The position numbers were made by a program, and so were the translations under genes. Shown here one piece after another: positions 25,640 to 33,992 of a stretch of 45,139 nucleotides of DNA. The notes beneath the pieces are model-generated. The model was not told where the DNA came from. It made no database searches and saw nothing but the letters and a program-made list of their open reading frames with translations. Location: positions 1-45,139 of the forward strand of contig JAZOBE010000010.1 in assembly GCA_045595785.1 (NCBI GenBank), given 5' to 3'. Within the stretch, counting starts at the first letter, position 1; the number at the start of each line of letters is the position of its first letter. Source of the DNA: SFLA01 sp045595785. Lineage in GTDB: Bacteria > Bacillota > Clostridia > Oscillospirales > CAG-382.

Positions 25640-26314
25640 TCAGTCTTGAATACCCTTTGCCTCGTTAACCAACTTGTTTAGCCTGTGATACAGTCCGGAT
25701 TTGCTAATTGGGCGCGAATGCTTCTCACGTAGCTGCTCCAGATTAAGTTCAGGGAATTGCATACGCAGTCTTGCGGTTTCCTGCACTGCTTCAGACATAT
25801 GTGAAAGTCTGCCGTGCTTTTCAAGCTTTTTTATAGCATCTGTCTGCTCGGCAGATGCTTCTGCTGTACGCATCATATTTGCAATTTCCGCATTGTTAAG
25901 ACGGTTAAGATTGTTTCGCGTTTCTTTAAGCACCTTTGCTTCCATAAGCTGCATAGCAAATTTGCCGGCGCCGATTATGGTTAAAAAGTCCTCAATTCGC
26001 TCGCTTTCCTTGTAGTACAGAATATATTCGTCATTACGCTTTAATGCCTTCGGCTCCATATCCATAGAGCAAAGAAGGGCGTAGATGTAATCCATATACT
26101 CATTGTTGAAGGATAGTGTTAAATAGTATTCCTTGTTGGGATCAACTATATGACCGCTGGAGATAAACAAACCGCGCAGCAGGGTCTTCATATCCTTTTC
26201 GCACTTGGGCTGGTATACCTTGTGCTCAAATCCGCAAAGGAACGCTTCTCTGCAGCAGTCGTTTTTTTCTGTCTGAACAGATAAATAATCCTTTATATCC
26301 GATGCAAACGACAT
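25640..26314 (-). CDS. whiA: WhiA, shortened form lacking the first LAGLIDADG half
   Basis: DNA-binding protein of 224 residues; WhiA is normally about 300-320. The first 30 residues (MSFASDIKDYL, then DCCREAFLCG) match a normal WhiA start. The sequence then jumps to what aligns with the second homing-endonuclease-like repeat (LRGLFISSGHIVDP and KESERIEDFLTIIGA). About 85 residues, comprising the first LAGLIDADG repeat, are missing in frame. The C-terminal helix-turn-helix is intact (RNNLNRLNNAEIANM, then LREKHSRPISKSGLYHRLNKL). The ATG shares a base with the murB stop (TAATG). DNA recognition is probably kept through the helix-turn-helix; the effect of the loss is unknown. Confidence 0.88.
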   Translation of the reverse strand: MSFASDIKDYLSVQTEKNDCCREAFLCGFEHKVYQPKCEKDMKTLLRGLFISSGHIVDPNKEYYLTLSFNNEYMDYIYALLCSMDMEPKALKRNDEYILYYKESERIEDFLTIIGAGKFAMQLMEAKVLKETRNNLNRLNNAEIANMMRTAEASAEQTDAIKKLEKHGRLSHMSEAVQETARLRMQFPELNLEQLREKHSRPISKSGLYHRLNKLVNEAKGIQD

Positions 26315-27174
26315 TATTTAATAATCCTTATCTCAGGTTCAAGGCTTACGCCTGTGTTATCCAAAACGGTTTTCTGTACGTGCTCAATAAGCGCCACGAT
26401 ATCCGCAGAGGTGGCGTTACCGGCATTAACTATAAATCCAGCGTGCTTTTCGGAAACCTGTGCACCGCCGATAGAAAAGCCTTTAAGTCCGCATTGTTCA
26501 ATAAGAGCTCCTGCAAAATGTCCCTCGGGACGCTTAAATGCACTTCCGCAGGAGGGCATATCAAGAGGCTGTTTATCTGCACGCCTTTGCATATATTCGT
26601 CGTTGGTTCGTTTTATTTCGTCCTTATCACCTCTGGTAAGGTCAAAGCTTGCCTCAAGCACGAACATATTCTTGTCTTTGAAAATACTTGTGCGGTATCC
26701 TAACTCAAGACTGTCAGCAGGCAGGACGGATATCTCACCGTTAAGATCCAATACCTTTACAGTAGTAAGACAATCCTTTATCTCGCCACCGTATGCGCCT
26801 GCGTTCATAAACACGCCGCCGCCTACAGTACCGGGAATACCGTATGCGAATTCAAGTCCGGAGAGGGACGCATCCGTAGCCGCCTTGGATACTGCAGTGA
26901 GCTTTTCACCACACAAAGCGGTAAGACGTGTGCCTTCAATATTTATTCCTTTAAGCTTGTGCGTGAATATAACGGTGCCGTCATACCCTTCGTCGGGAAA
27001 CACAACGTTAGAGCAGTTACCTACAATGATAAATCTGCTGCTTTCCATACTGCATTCCCAAACTGCCTTGCACAGATCCTCCACCGTATCGGGGAAGCAA
27101 GCGCGCTTGGCAGGGCCGCCTACCCGCATAGTGCTGTAGTCTTTAAGCATTAAGCCTTCTACAATGTTCTGCAT
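26314..27174 (-). CDS. murB: UDP-N-acetylenolpyruvoylglucosamine reductase
   Basis: FAD enzyme using NADPH to reduce UDP-GlcNAc-enolpyruvate to UDP-MurNAc in peptidoglycan synthesis. The 286 residues include the FAD-binding TMRVGGPAKRACFP and YGIPGTVGGGVFMNAGAYGG. Arg is in GYRTSIF, the proton-donor Ser in PSCGSAFKRP and the catalytic Glu in LEPEIRII. The length fits a type II MurB. GGAGG lies before the ATG, and a good promoter is at 27206-27234. It heads the operon murB-whiA-dnaE-pbp. In many Firmicutes rapZ and yvcK lie between murB and whiA; here there is no room for them. Confidence 0.95.
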   Translation of the reverse strand: MQNIVEGLMLKDYSTMRVGGPAKRACFPDTVEDLCKAVWECSMESSRFIIVGNCSNVVFPDEGYDGTVIFTHKLKGINIEGTRLTALCGEKLTAVSKAATDASLSGLEFAYGIPGTVGGGVFMNAGAYGGEIKDCLTTVKVLDLNGEISVLPADSLELGYRTSIFKDKNMFVLEASFDLTRGDKDEIKRTNDEYMQRRADKQPLDMPSCGSAFKRPEGHFAGALIEQCGLKGFSIGGAQVSEKHAGFIVNAGNATSADIVALIEHVQKTVLDNTGVSLEPEIRIIK

Positions 27175-27205
27175 TCATTTCCTCCGAACATTTATTTCCA
27201 TAATG

Positions 27206-27234
27206 ATTATACAATAAAAGAAAGCAAATTACAA
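27206..27234 (-). promoter_or_regulatory. Sigma-A promoter of the murB-whiA-dnaE-pbp operon
   Basis: Minus strand: TTGTAA (27229-27234), 17-base spacer, TATAAT (27206-27211), 31 bases before the murB ATG. Confidence 0.72.
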
Positions 27235-27264
27235 CAAAAAACAGTAACATTTTTTTAAGAGTCC

Positions 27265-27294
27265 TTGACTGAATGGGGGATAATATGTTAAAAT
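27265..27294 (+). promoter_or_regulatory. Promoter of the surface-protein gene
   Basis: TTGACT (27265-27270), 18-base spacer, TAAAAT (27289-27294), preceded by TGT (extended -10). It is divergent from the murB promoter. Confidence 0.62.
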
Positions 27295-27349
27295 TGCGCT
27301 GTAAGTTATTATTAACGTTACAAAATTCATTTTTTTAGGAGATTTCTGT

Positions 27350-28183
27350 ATGAAAAAGTTAATTTCCCTTTTTGTTGCAGCTTTTCTTTTGGTAGTAGCG
27401 GTAGTGCCTTTTGCTCTTTCCGCGTCTGCAGAAGCTGCTCCTTTTCATGTGACACATTATAACGACAGCTCCGCAGAAGGCGCTTGCGTTGTTTTTACCG
27501 AGAGCTATAGCGGCGGCGGTTGGTGGTGCCATATTGCCTTTTCTCCCGTAGAGGGCAAGGAAAACACTTATGAGATAGTTGAGATAGTTAACGGACTTCC
27601 GGACGGCTCTGCATCTGCATTATCCATCCCCGAAGGCGGCTTTGTTTATGCTCTTAACTCCGGTAACAACTGGGGTGATCTTACTCAGGCAGCCATTGAT
27701 GCAGGCAACCTTGAATCCCAGTGGTGGTATGCAAATTATCAGCAGAACGAAGAATATTATACAACCAATTTCCAGAACGCTTCTACCAACGCTATGATTA
27801 CCACTATAGGCGGTTGGTCTGTTGGTGATATGTTTGTTATCAATGGTCTGGATCTTGAAAATCTCACCATGCCCACCTCTACACCCGATCTTAAGTGGTA
27901 TGAGGAAGGTTATACTTGTACCGCTACTTATGACCTTGCGGTAGACGGCGACCTCCTTCCCTCCGAGTCCGAACCTGCAGACGATTCTTCCGCTCCCGCA
28001 GACGATAAGTCTGAACCCGCAGATGAATCTGCTCCCGCAGACACTTCTGCTCCCGAAGCAAACAATTCCGGCTCCGCCGAAGAACCCGCTTCCAACAACA
28101 CTTGGATCTTCGTTGCAGCCGCAGTTGCAGCAGTTGTTGTGGTTGTTGTAGTAGTTTTGGTTGTTACCAAAAAGAAGAAATAA
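27350..28183 (+). CDS. Secreted cell-surface protein with C-terminal membrane anchor
   Basis: A 277-residue protein. It has a signal peptide (about 1-27, cleavage after ALSASA or SAEA) and a Trp/Tyr/Asn-rich globular region (about 28-200), for example YSGGGWWCHIAF and LESQWWYANYQQNEE. A stalk of repeated acidic and Pro/Ser/Ala units follows (about 200-245). The protein ends in a poly-Val transmembrane helix and KKKK. No LPxTG sortase motif is present, so the helix itself should hold it in the membrane with the domain outside. The fold is not recognised; carbohydrate binding is only a guess from the aromatic content. AGGAG precedes the ATG. Confidence 0.8.
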   Translation: MKKLISLFVAAFLLVVAVVPFALSASAEAAPFHVTHYNDSSAEGACVVFTESYSGGGWWCHIAFSPVEGKENTYEIVEIVNGLPDGSASALSIPEGGFVYALNSGNNWGDLTQAAIDAGNLESQWWYANYQQNEEYYTTNFQNASTNAMITTIGGWSVGDMFVINGLDLENLTMPTSTPDLKWYEEGYTCTATYDLAVDGDLLPSESEPADDSSAPADDKSEPADESAPADTSAPEANNSGSAEEPASNNTWIFVAAAVAAVVVVVVVVLVVTKKKK

Positions 28184-28205
28184 AATACAAGTAAAAATAA
28201 AAAGT

Positions 28206-28236
28206 TAACCGGAGGAATTTTTGTTTCCTCCGGTTA
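28206..28236. terminator. Bidirectional terminator between the surface-protein and serpin genes
   Basis: A perfect 12-base-pair stem (28206-28217 with 28225-28236) around a 7-base T-rich loop is followed by TTTTTG on plus. It lies between convergent genes. Confidence 0.85.
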
Positions 28237-28256
28237 TTTTTGTAGTGGTGATTTGT

Positions 28257-29963
28257 TTATTGGGAATGTTTTGTGGTAAAGTTTACTTTAATATCCCGTT
28301 CCTCCGTGTCGGCAGACTTGGATATCTCAATAATATAGTAATGCTCTGCCATGTCGTCGGTTTGGTCCCACGGACAGTATCTGTCAATATTAATATTCAA
28401 AATACTTCCATCCTTGTAGATATCGGTCACTTTATGGCTTATGGAACCGCTTCCTTCTTCTACAATAACGATAATTAATATATTGTCTTTGAAATATTCT
28501 GCATCGTACTTTTCGCAGGCTTTGACAAATGTTAATTCGTCATAAGGTCCGTTTCCGTCCAGGAAAAAGCATTCTTTGTATTTTTCATAATGGGCATTTA
28601 ATTCATCAACAGAGTGTATTACCTTAACTATGGGATATATAAATCCGTCATTATATCCATCCGGGCGGACGTGCTGTACATTAAATTCATAATCAACCTT
28701 TTCCGGCTCCGGCGCGCCGTCAATATTCATCAGTGTTCCGATAAAGAAGGGAATATTGTTTTCGCAATCAATAAGCATATATACGAAGGGACGGTCAAGA
28801 TAAACCTTCTTGTTGTCGATATATTCCGGTGCGCATTCGTCCATCATTTCCACTACGGTGGCTGCGCCTGCTTTTGTTCCTCTTTCTCCAACGGAAATAA
28901 AGGTTTTGTGCAGTACGCGGTTTATAAAAATATTACCGGCGCTTGATACACCAAGGGCTGAAAAGTCTGCTGCCGACGGGTCAAATGCCGTAGGCATTCC
29001 TAACGCCGAAAGAATTACTGACATTTCAGTGTCATACTCTGTCTCGAATTTGGGAATTGCAGTATCGACAGCGATATCCTTCGCATTTGCCAGCATTTCC
29101 GCCAAAAGTTCTCCGTTAAGAGAATCAATATATTGGGAAACGCTCATTCCTTCATTGGGCAGAAGCGCTGCAAATGCGTACTTATTGTCTTTATAATATT
29201 TAATAAATCCCGTTGCGTTTTCGCTTTCAAGATACTTGTTTTCGGTTGAATACATAAATTCGACCTGCTGTATGCTTCCGTTTTCGGTGGTAAAATCATT
29301 TGTACGGATATTGTCTTCGGTGTATATTTCCGTCCACTCCGCCTCAAAAGCAAGGGCGTTTACAAGGTACATTACTGCTTCCGGGGGAATTTCGTCAAGA
29401 ATTTCGGGTATCATCCCGTCGGTATTCTGTTTAACCCAGTTGTTAATATCCTTGAGAGTGGTATCGTCAAAGGGGGATTTATAAATATCCGCACCGAAAT
29501 AATCTGCGTTTGTCTGTAAAAACGTGTCGTTTACGGTAAAACGCGCGTCATCGGTAAACCAAATGGAATTTGCAAGGGATAACTTGTATTTTTCGCCTTG
29601 AGGAAGAGAGCTCATATAACTGTGCATATAGCTGTTAAGCTCGGATACGGGCATACCTAAAACGTTTTCCATTTCCGTAAGAGTATTACCTTTTGCACCG
29701 TTTGCCGTCATGGAAAGGGCGGCAAGGACGGACAGGGGAGAGATAAGGGTATTTTTGCCATCCTCATTTCCCGCTTTGAAAAGCCGCAGGGCAAAATCTG
29801 TTACAGCCGTGTTCCCGGGAGCGGAAAGTGGAATTTTTGATACTTCGCCCGCGCTTACGTCGTCCATAAGATTGGGCGATTTCACCGTGTCATTACATCC
29901 GCACAGCAGTATGCACATTATTAACAATATCGCCGTGAAAGTAAATACAATAGGTTTTTTCAT
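28257..29963 (-). CDS. Lipoprotein serpin with C-terminal extension
   Basis: A 568-residue serine/cysteine protease inhibitor. The signal peptide ends in a lipobox, LCGC, with Cys23 lipidated. The serpin fold covers about 50-415: NTLISPLSVLAALSMTANGA, NALAFEAEW, then the reactive-loop hinge GERGTKAGAATVVEM (about 359-373) with small residues as in inhibitory serpins. By counting from the hinge, P1 falls near Glu376 and P1' near Cys377. RPFVYMLID and PFFIGTLMN close the fold. Residues about 416-568 form an extra domain not found in ordinary serpins. It should sit on the outer membrane surface and block host or competitor proteases. Gut Clostridia are known to secrete serpins (siropins). Confidence 0.9.
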   Translation of the reverse strand: MKKPIVFTFTAILLIMCILLCGCNDTVKSPNLMDDVSAGEVSKIPLSAPGNTAVTDFALRLFKAGNEDGKNTLISPLSVLAALSMTANGAKGNTLTEMENVLGMPVSELNSYMHSYMSSLPQGEKYKLSLANSIWFTDDARFTVNDTFLQTNADYFGADIYKSPFDDTTLKDINNWVKQNTDGMIPEILDEIPPEAVMYLVNALAFEAEWTEIYTEDNIRTNDFTTENGSIQQVEFMYSTENKYLESENATGFIKYYKDNKYAFAALLPNEGMSVSQYIDSLNGELLAEMLANAKDIAVDTAIPKFETEYDTEMSVILSALGMPTAFDPSAADFSALGVSSAGNIFINRVLHKTFISVGERGTKAGAATVVEMMDECAPEYIDNKKVYLDRPFVYMLIDCENNIPFFIGTLMNIDGAPEPEKVDYEFNVQHVRPDGYNDGFIYPIVKVIHSVDELNAHYEKYKECFFLDGNGPYDELTFVKACEKYDAEYFKDNILIIVIVEEGSGSISHKVTDIYKDGSILNINIDRYCPWDQTDDMAEHYYIIEISKSADTEERDIKVNFTTKHSQ

Positions 29964-30054
29964 ATCGGTTTCATCCTTTCTGTTTGCGCTTTCACTTATA
30001 ATACCTTGGAAAAAGCAAAAAGGTTACACAAGTTTATGAAAAATAATAAAAAAC

Positions 30055-30077
30055 AAGACCGCTGAAAAAGCGGTCTT
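30055..30077. terminator. Intrinsic terminator after the Gfo/Idh oxidoreductase gene
   Basis: A perfect 9-base-pair stem (30055-30063 with 30069-30077) around GAAAA lies 10 bases past the stop at 30088. On the minus strand GTTTTTTATT follows; on plus TTT follows. Confidence 0.82.
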
Positions 30078-30087
30078 TTTATATGTT

Positions 30088-31131
30088 TTATTCAAAATCT
30101 ACGGGCATACCGATTCTGTCAGATTCTGCACAAGCTTCCATAAGCTTCATAACACGCATAAGCTGAGGATGTGTGATGAGCTGAGGCTCAATTCCGTCAA
30201 CAGCCTTTGCAACGTTACGGTAGAAATCGTGTACGTCGGAAGTGATCTGGGGAATCTCGTGAGTCTTGATGGTATCGTCCTTACGGGGAGCCATGGTCTT
30301 GGTAAGACCTGCGGCGGTGCGTACGGGAATAACATCCTTTTCATCCCAGTTTTCTACGCATACGATCTTTCCTTCACAAGAAAAGTCGTTAATAACTGCA
30401 GTACCGTTTTCGCCCTGCATATACCAACGGGGAAGATTAATAAAGTTGCTGGTACCAACCTCAAGATAAGATCGTACGCCATTCTCAAAGTTAAGGGTAA
30501 GACGGAATCCGTCATCAACTTCATAGTTGGTAATATGGTCAAACTGACAGTAAACCTTTTTTACCTTTGCGGGAACCATCAAAAGCATCTGGTCAAGAAT
30601 ATGTACGCCCCAGTCAAGCATCATACCGCCGCCGTGCTTTTTCATTCCGCGCCAGTCACCGGGGATACCGCGTGAACCGTGAACGCGGGATTCAATATTG
30701 AATACGGGACCCAGCACGCCGCTTTCGTAAACCTGCTTCATAGCAAGGAAATCGCAGTCCCAGCGTCTGTTCTGATGTACGGTGAACAGCTTTCCGGTGC
30801 GCTCACTTGCGTCGATCATAGCCTGCAGATCCTCACTGCACATGGTAACGGGCTTTTCGCTTATAGCATTCTTACCGCTTTCCAAAACTTTGATGATAAG
30901 CTCACGATGAACGTCATTGGGAGTTGCTACGGTAACGATATCGAGTCTGTCGTCAGCCAGCAATTCCTCAAGAGAACCGTAGGTGTTAATACCTTCGTTA
31001 CGCGCTATTACAAGTCTATCAGGGTTAATGTCCCAAACACCAAGCAAATTGCACACGTCGCTCTTCTTGAGATAATCTCCGTGCCACCAGCCCATTCCGC
31101 CGTAGCCGATAATAGCAATGTTTTTTTTCAT
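30088..31131 (-). CDS. Gfo/Idh/MocA family NAD(P)-dependent oxidoreductase
   Basis: A 347-residue cytoplasmic dehydrogenase of sugars or inositols. The Rossmann motif is IAIIGYGGMGWWH at the start. EKPVTMC (about 92-98) contains the cofactor-binding and catalytic Lys-Pro. GGGMMLDWGVHILDQML (about 168-184) carries the usual Asp and His of the active site. The substrate cannot be assigned, and no sugar transporter or kinase is adjacent. It has its own promoter at 31180-31207 and its own terminator, so it is a single-gene unit. Confidence 0.88.
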   Translation of the reverse strand: MKKNIAIIGYGGMGWWHGDYLKKSDVCNLLGVWDINPDRLVIARNEGINTYGSLEELLADDRLDIVTVATPNDVHRELIIKVLESGKNAISEKPVTMCSEDLQAMIDASERTGKLFTVHQNRRWDCDFLAMKQVYESGVLGPVFNIESRVHGSRGIPGDWRGMKKHGGGMMLDWGVHILDQMLLMVPAKVKKVYCQFDHITNYEVDDGFRLTLNFENGVRSYLEVGTSNFINLPRWYMQGENGTAVINDFSCEGKIVCVENWDEKDVIPVRTAAGLTKTMAPRKDDTIKTHEIPQITSDVHDFYRNVAKAVDGIEPQLITHPQLMRVMKLMEACAESDRIGMPVDFE

Positions 31132-31179
31132 TTTATGTACCTCTTTTTTCAGGGTGGTTTTCCCTGTTCTACAAGGGGT

Positions 31180-31207
31180 ATTATAAACGATTGAAAATAA
31201 AAGTCAA
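31180..31207 (-). promoter_or_regulatory. Promoter of the Gfo/Idh oxidoreductase gene
   Basis: Minus strand: TTGACT (31202-31207), 16-base spacer, TATAAT (31180-31185). The leader contains a short CAGGG/CCCTG hairpin (about 31150-31166) of uncertain meaning. Confidence 0.68.
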
Positions 31208-31223
31208 TAGGTAGAGTGAATGT

Positions 31224-32081
31224 TTATTCAACAATTTTCATTCCCGCTTTTGGTATAACAAGACTTATTTCTATTGTATCTCCGTTTTCCCTTCTTGTTG
31301 TTCCGACTTCTATTCCTGCCTTGCGGATAAGCTTTACCGCGTTGTCGATTGAGTTAACAAAAAAGCGTACGTCTACCATTCCCACTACTCGTCTCGTTCC
31401 GTTTTTTTCGCTTTCGGCACGGTGTTTTAAAAACTCGTCCACTGCTTTTTCGGTCTCTTGGGAGTTCAACTCTCTTTCTGCGATCCGTTTTATCATGAAC
31501 ATTCTGTCGCCCTTGCTTTCAATCTTCAGTAACGCTCGCGCCTGACGTTCCGTAAGTCCGTTGGCAAGTATCATTTCCCGCTCGTCTGAAGAGAATTTTA
31601 ACAGTCTTACCTTGTTCGCTACCGCAGACTGGCTTATTCCCAATGTTTGCGCCAATTCACTTTGTGTGGATTCTGTAATAAACATAAGCCTTTGCATGGC
31701 GAAGCCTTCTTCAAAGAAATTCAGGTTTTTTCTTTGCAGGTTTTCGGTCAACGCAATAACCGCACTACCGCTGTCGTCGGTTCGCGCAAGTATGCAGGGT
31801 ACCTTTTTAAGCCCTGCTTTTTTTGCTGCTTTCAGACGGCGTTCACCTGCAATAAGCTCATATTGTTCGGGAGATTGTACTTCCCCTGCGATACTGAATA
31901 TGGCACCGTTATCTCTGCGGCGTATTATCAGAGGTGACAGTATTCCTACCTGCTTTATGCTTTCTGCAAGACGGGATATATCTTCCTTGTCAAAATATTT
32001 TCGCGGCTGTAAAGGATTCGGTTTTATACTGCTTATCGGTACTTTAATTATTTTCTCTTTTCGTTTAACTTCAAATTCCAT
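31224..32081 (-). CDS. ParB/Noc-family nucleoid protein, orphan
   Basis: About 285 residues. The ParB N-domain has SSIKPNPLQPRKYFD, YELIAGERRLKAAK (CTP-binding GERR box) and IALTENLQRKNLNFFEEG. The helix-turn-helix is STQSELAQTLGISQSAVANK. The following LTERQARALLKIES and LNSQETEKAVDEFL resemble Noc more than Spo0J. An insertion of about ten residues (IFSIAGEVQSPEQ) precedes GERR. The ATG at 32081 has AAAGGA eight bases upstream; a TTG two codons earlier does not. No ParA/Soj or gidB gene is nearby, unlike canonical noc or spo0J loci. Nucleoid occlusion or chromosome binding is inference. Confidence 0.8.
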   Translation of the reverse strand: MEFEVKRKEKIIKVPISSIKPNPLQPRKYFDKEDISRLAESIKQVGILSPLIIRRRDNGAIFSIAGEVQSPEQYELIAGERRLKAAKKAGLKKVPCILARTDDSGSAVIALTENLQRKNLNFFEEGFAMQRLMFITESTQSELAQTLGISQSAVANKVRLLKFSSDEREMILANGLTERQARALLKIESKGDRMFMIKRIAERELNSQETEKAVDEFLKHRAESEKNGTRRVVGMVDVRFFVNSIDNAVKLIRKAGIEVGTTRRENGDTIEISLVIPKAGMKIVE

Positions 32082-32113
32082 AAACAACGTCCTTTATTAT
32101 GTAATAAGCGCAA

Positions 32114-32146
32114 CAAAAAACTGCGGCACAGAAATAGTACCACAGT
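32114..32146 (-). terminator. Terminator of the rimP-truB operon
   Basis: On the minus strand a 10-base-pair stem with two G-U wobbles (32137-32146 with 32120-32129) and a 7-base loop is followed by TTTTTT. It lies 18 bases after the truB stop and separates it from the Noc-like gene. Confidence 0.72.
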
Positions 32147-32163
32147 TATGTTGTCTTATTTTG

Positions 32164-33048
32164 TTACATTTGGTCCGAAAGAAAGAATTTAATGCATTTA
32201 AGCGTTTTTTGTCCTTCTTTTTCAATTATTTCGCCGATACCGTAAAAACCCTTTTCGTCATACAGCTTGAATTTATCACCAATTTCGCCTTCCAACCCAA
32301 GCTTCTTTATAATTACAGCTTGTCCGTTAAATATCAGGCGGTTATAAAATTCATTCAGTGTAACGGTAGGGTAAGGGAATATTCTGTCCACGGGAATAAT
32401 TTCGTAATTTCCGTTTCGTATATCCTCTTCGGTAAACGACTCTTCTTTTTTGAATTCGCCCACTACTGCGCGCTCCAGAAAGCTCATCGTTCCGCCGCAA
32501 CCCAGACTTTTTCCGATATCCTCGCATAGAGTGCGTATATACGTTCCTCTTGAGCAGGATACGGTCATATAAAACTCGCCGGCTTCTTCAAAAGGTACAA
32601 GTGAATACACGGTGATCTTTCTTGCCTCACGCTCGATAGTAATGCCTTTTCTTGCCAGATCAACAAGCTTTTGCCCGTCACGTTTCAAGGCTGAATACAT
32701 AGGGGGTATCTGCATGATCTCGCCCTCAAAGCCTTTGGCGGCATCGGCAAACTCATTAAAAGATGGGAGTGCTCCGTTATGCTCTGTAAGTATGTTTCCC
32801 GTAATATCACCGCTGTCGGTAGTAACGCCAAGCTTTATTCCGGCAATATAAGTTTTATCATGGTCGGTAAGATATTCGCTGGCTTTTACAGCGTTTCCCA
32901 CCATAATGGGAAGCACGCCGCAGGCAAGAGGATCCAGAGTTCCGCAATGACCTGCTTTTTTTGCGCCTGTAAGCCGTTTAACGATATTTACTGCTGTTTG
33001 CGATGTCATTCCGGTAGGCTTGTAAAAGTTTACTATTCCGTTTATCAT
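32164..33048 (-). CDS. truB: tRNA pseudouridine(55) synthase
   Basis: Converts U55 in the T-loop of tRNAs to pseudouridine. The 294-residue protein has the N-terminal YKPTGMTS, then HCGTLDPLACGVLP with the catalytic Asp (about residue 40). PPMYSALKRDGQKLVDLARKG and VSCSRGTYIRTLCEDIG follow, as usual. A short C-terminal domain follows, in the position of the PUA-like tail. The start overlaps the nrnA stop by four bases. It is last in the operon. Confidence 0.95.
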   Translation of the reverse strand: MINGIVNFYKPTGMTSQTAVNIVKRLTGAKKAGHCGTLDPLACGVLPIMVGNAVKASEYLTDHDKTYIAGIKLGVTTDSGDITGNILTEHNGALPSFNEFADAAKGFEGEIMQIPPMYSALKRDGQKLVDLARKGITIEREARKITVYSLVPFEEAGEFYMTVSCSRGTYIRTLCEDIGKSLGCGGTMSFLERAVVGEFKKEESFTEEDIRNGNYEIIPVDRIFPYPTVTLNEFYNRLIFNGQAVIIKKLGLEGEIGDKFKLYDEKGFYGIGEIIEKEGQKTLKCIKFFLSDQM

Positions 33049-33992
33049 AGCTTACCTTTTAACGCCTTTATAAGCATTTCTCTTGCTTCCTCAGGTGTAC
33101 CTTTTATTCGGAATGCCGCGGCACGGGTGTGTCCTCCTCCGCCGTTTTCACGACAAAATGCCGCAACGTCAAAATATTCGTTGGAGCGCAGGGATATCTG
33201 CGCCATATCTCCCTTGGGGCGGATAAGTGCCGCTACCTCAACACCGTTAATACGGCGGGGAAGTCCTTTTATCTCGTCAAGATCCGAATCGTTTGCACCG
33301 CTTTTATCAAACACTTCCTTTGAAAGGGTTACAACTGCCAGCTTTCCGTCATAAAAAGTCTCAAGACTCTCGTATGCGGCTTTTGTAAGCATAAGGGCAG
33401 GCGCGGACATTTTATCAAAAAGTATACGGTTTATCGCCGCAAAATCAATTCCTGTTTCCATAAGACGAGCGGCAAGACGCATGGTTTCGGGACGAGTATT
33501 GGGATATCTGAATCCGCCGCTGTCAGAGCTTATTCCGGCATACAGACATTCAGCAGCCTGCTTGTCAATACCAACCGACAGCTGATCGTACAGTTCGGCG
33601 ATTATCTCTGAATTGGATATATAGTTATCCCTTAACAAAAGTCTTTCGCAAGGAATCGTGTTTACTTTATGATGGTCAATGGAAAGGTCAAATGGCGGAA
33701 GTGTGCTTTGCATACTGCCAAGCATTGCAGGGGTGGCCACGTCAACACTTATCTTTACCGCATCATCGGGGACGCTTGAAAGGAAAATCTCCTTTCCGGT
33801 AAAGGGAAGGAGTTTTTCGGGAATACCGTCAGGGCAGTATGCCCACGCATTTTTGCCCTTTTTGCGGAGAAGCATTACCAAAGCGGTGGCGCTTCCAATA
33901 GTGTCTCCGTCAGGTGCGGCGTGGCATACTACCAGGTAATTATTATTTTGAATTAAAAACTGCGCTGTTTCCTCGTAACCTATGTTAGGCAT
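33045..33992 (-). CDS. nrnA: DHH-family phosphoesterase, NrnA type
   Basis: A 315-residue nuclease/phosphatase that degrades nanoRNA and dephosphorylates pAp in characterised relatives. DHH-domain metal ligands are visible in CHAAPDGDTIGSATAL, VDVATP and the name-giving DLSIDHH. ISSDSGGFRYPNT carries the later Asp. The DHHA1 domain ends in GGGGHTRAAAFRIKG. Length is normal. It shares one base (TAATG) with rbfA upstream and overlaps truB downstream, the canonical Firmicute order. Confidence 0.93.
   Translation of the reverse strand: MPNIGYEETAQFLIQNNNYLVVCHAAPDGDTIGSATALVMLLRKKGKNAWAYCPDGIPEKLLPFTGKEIFLSSVPDDAVKISVDVATPAMLGSMQSTLPPFDLSIDHHKVNTIPCERLLLRDNYISNSEIIAELYDQLSVGIDKQAAECLYAGISSDSGGFRYPNTRPETMRLAARLMETGIDFAAINRILFDKMSAPALMLTKAAYESLETFYDGKLAVVTLSKEVFDKSGANDSDLDEIKGLPRRINGVEVAALIRPKGDMAQISLRSNEYFDVAAFCRENGGGGHTRAAAFRIKGTPEEAREMLIKALKGKL

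Noticed and set aside
31150..31166. CAGGG/CCCTG hairpin in the leader of the Gfo/Idh gene
   Set aside because: A five-base stem alone is too small to call an attenuator or riboswitch.
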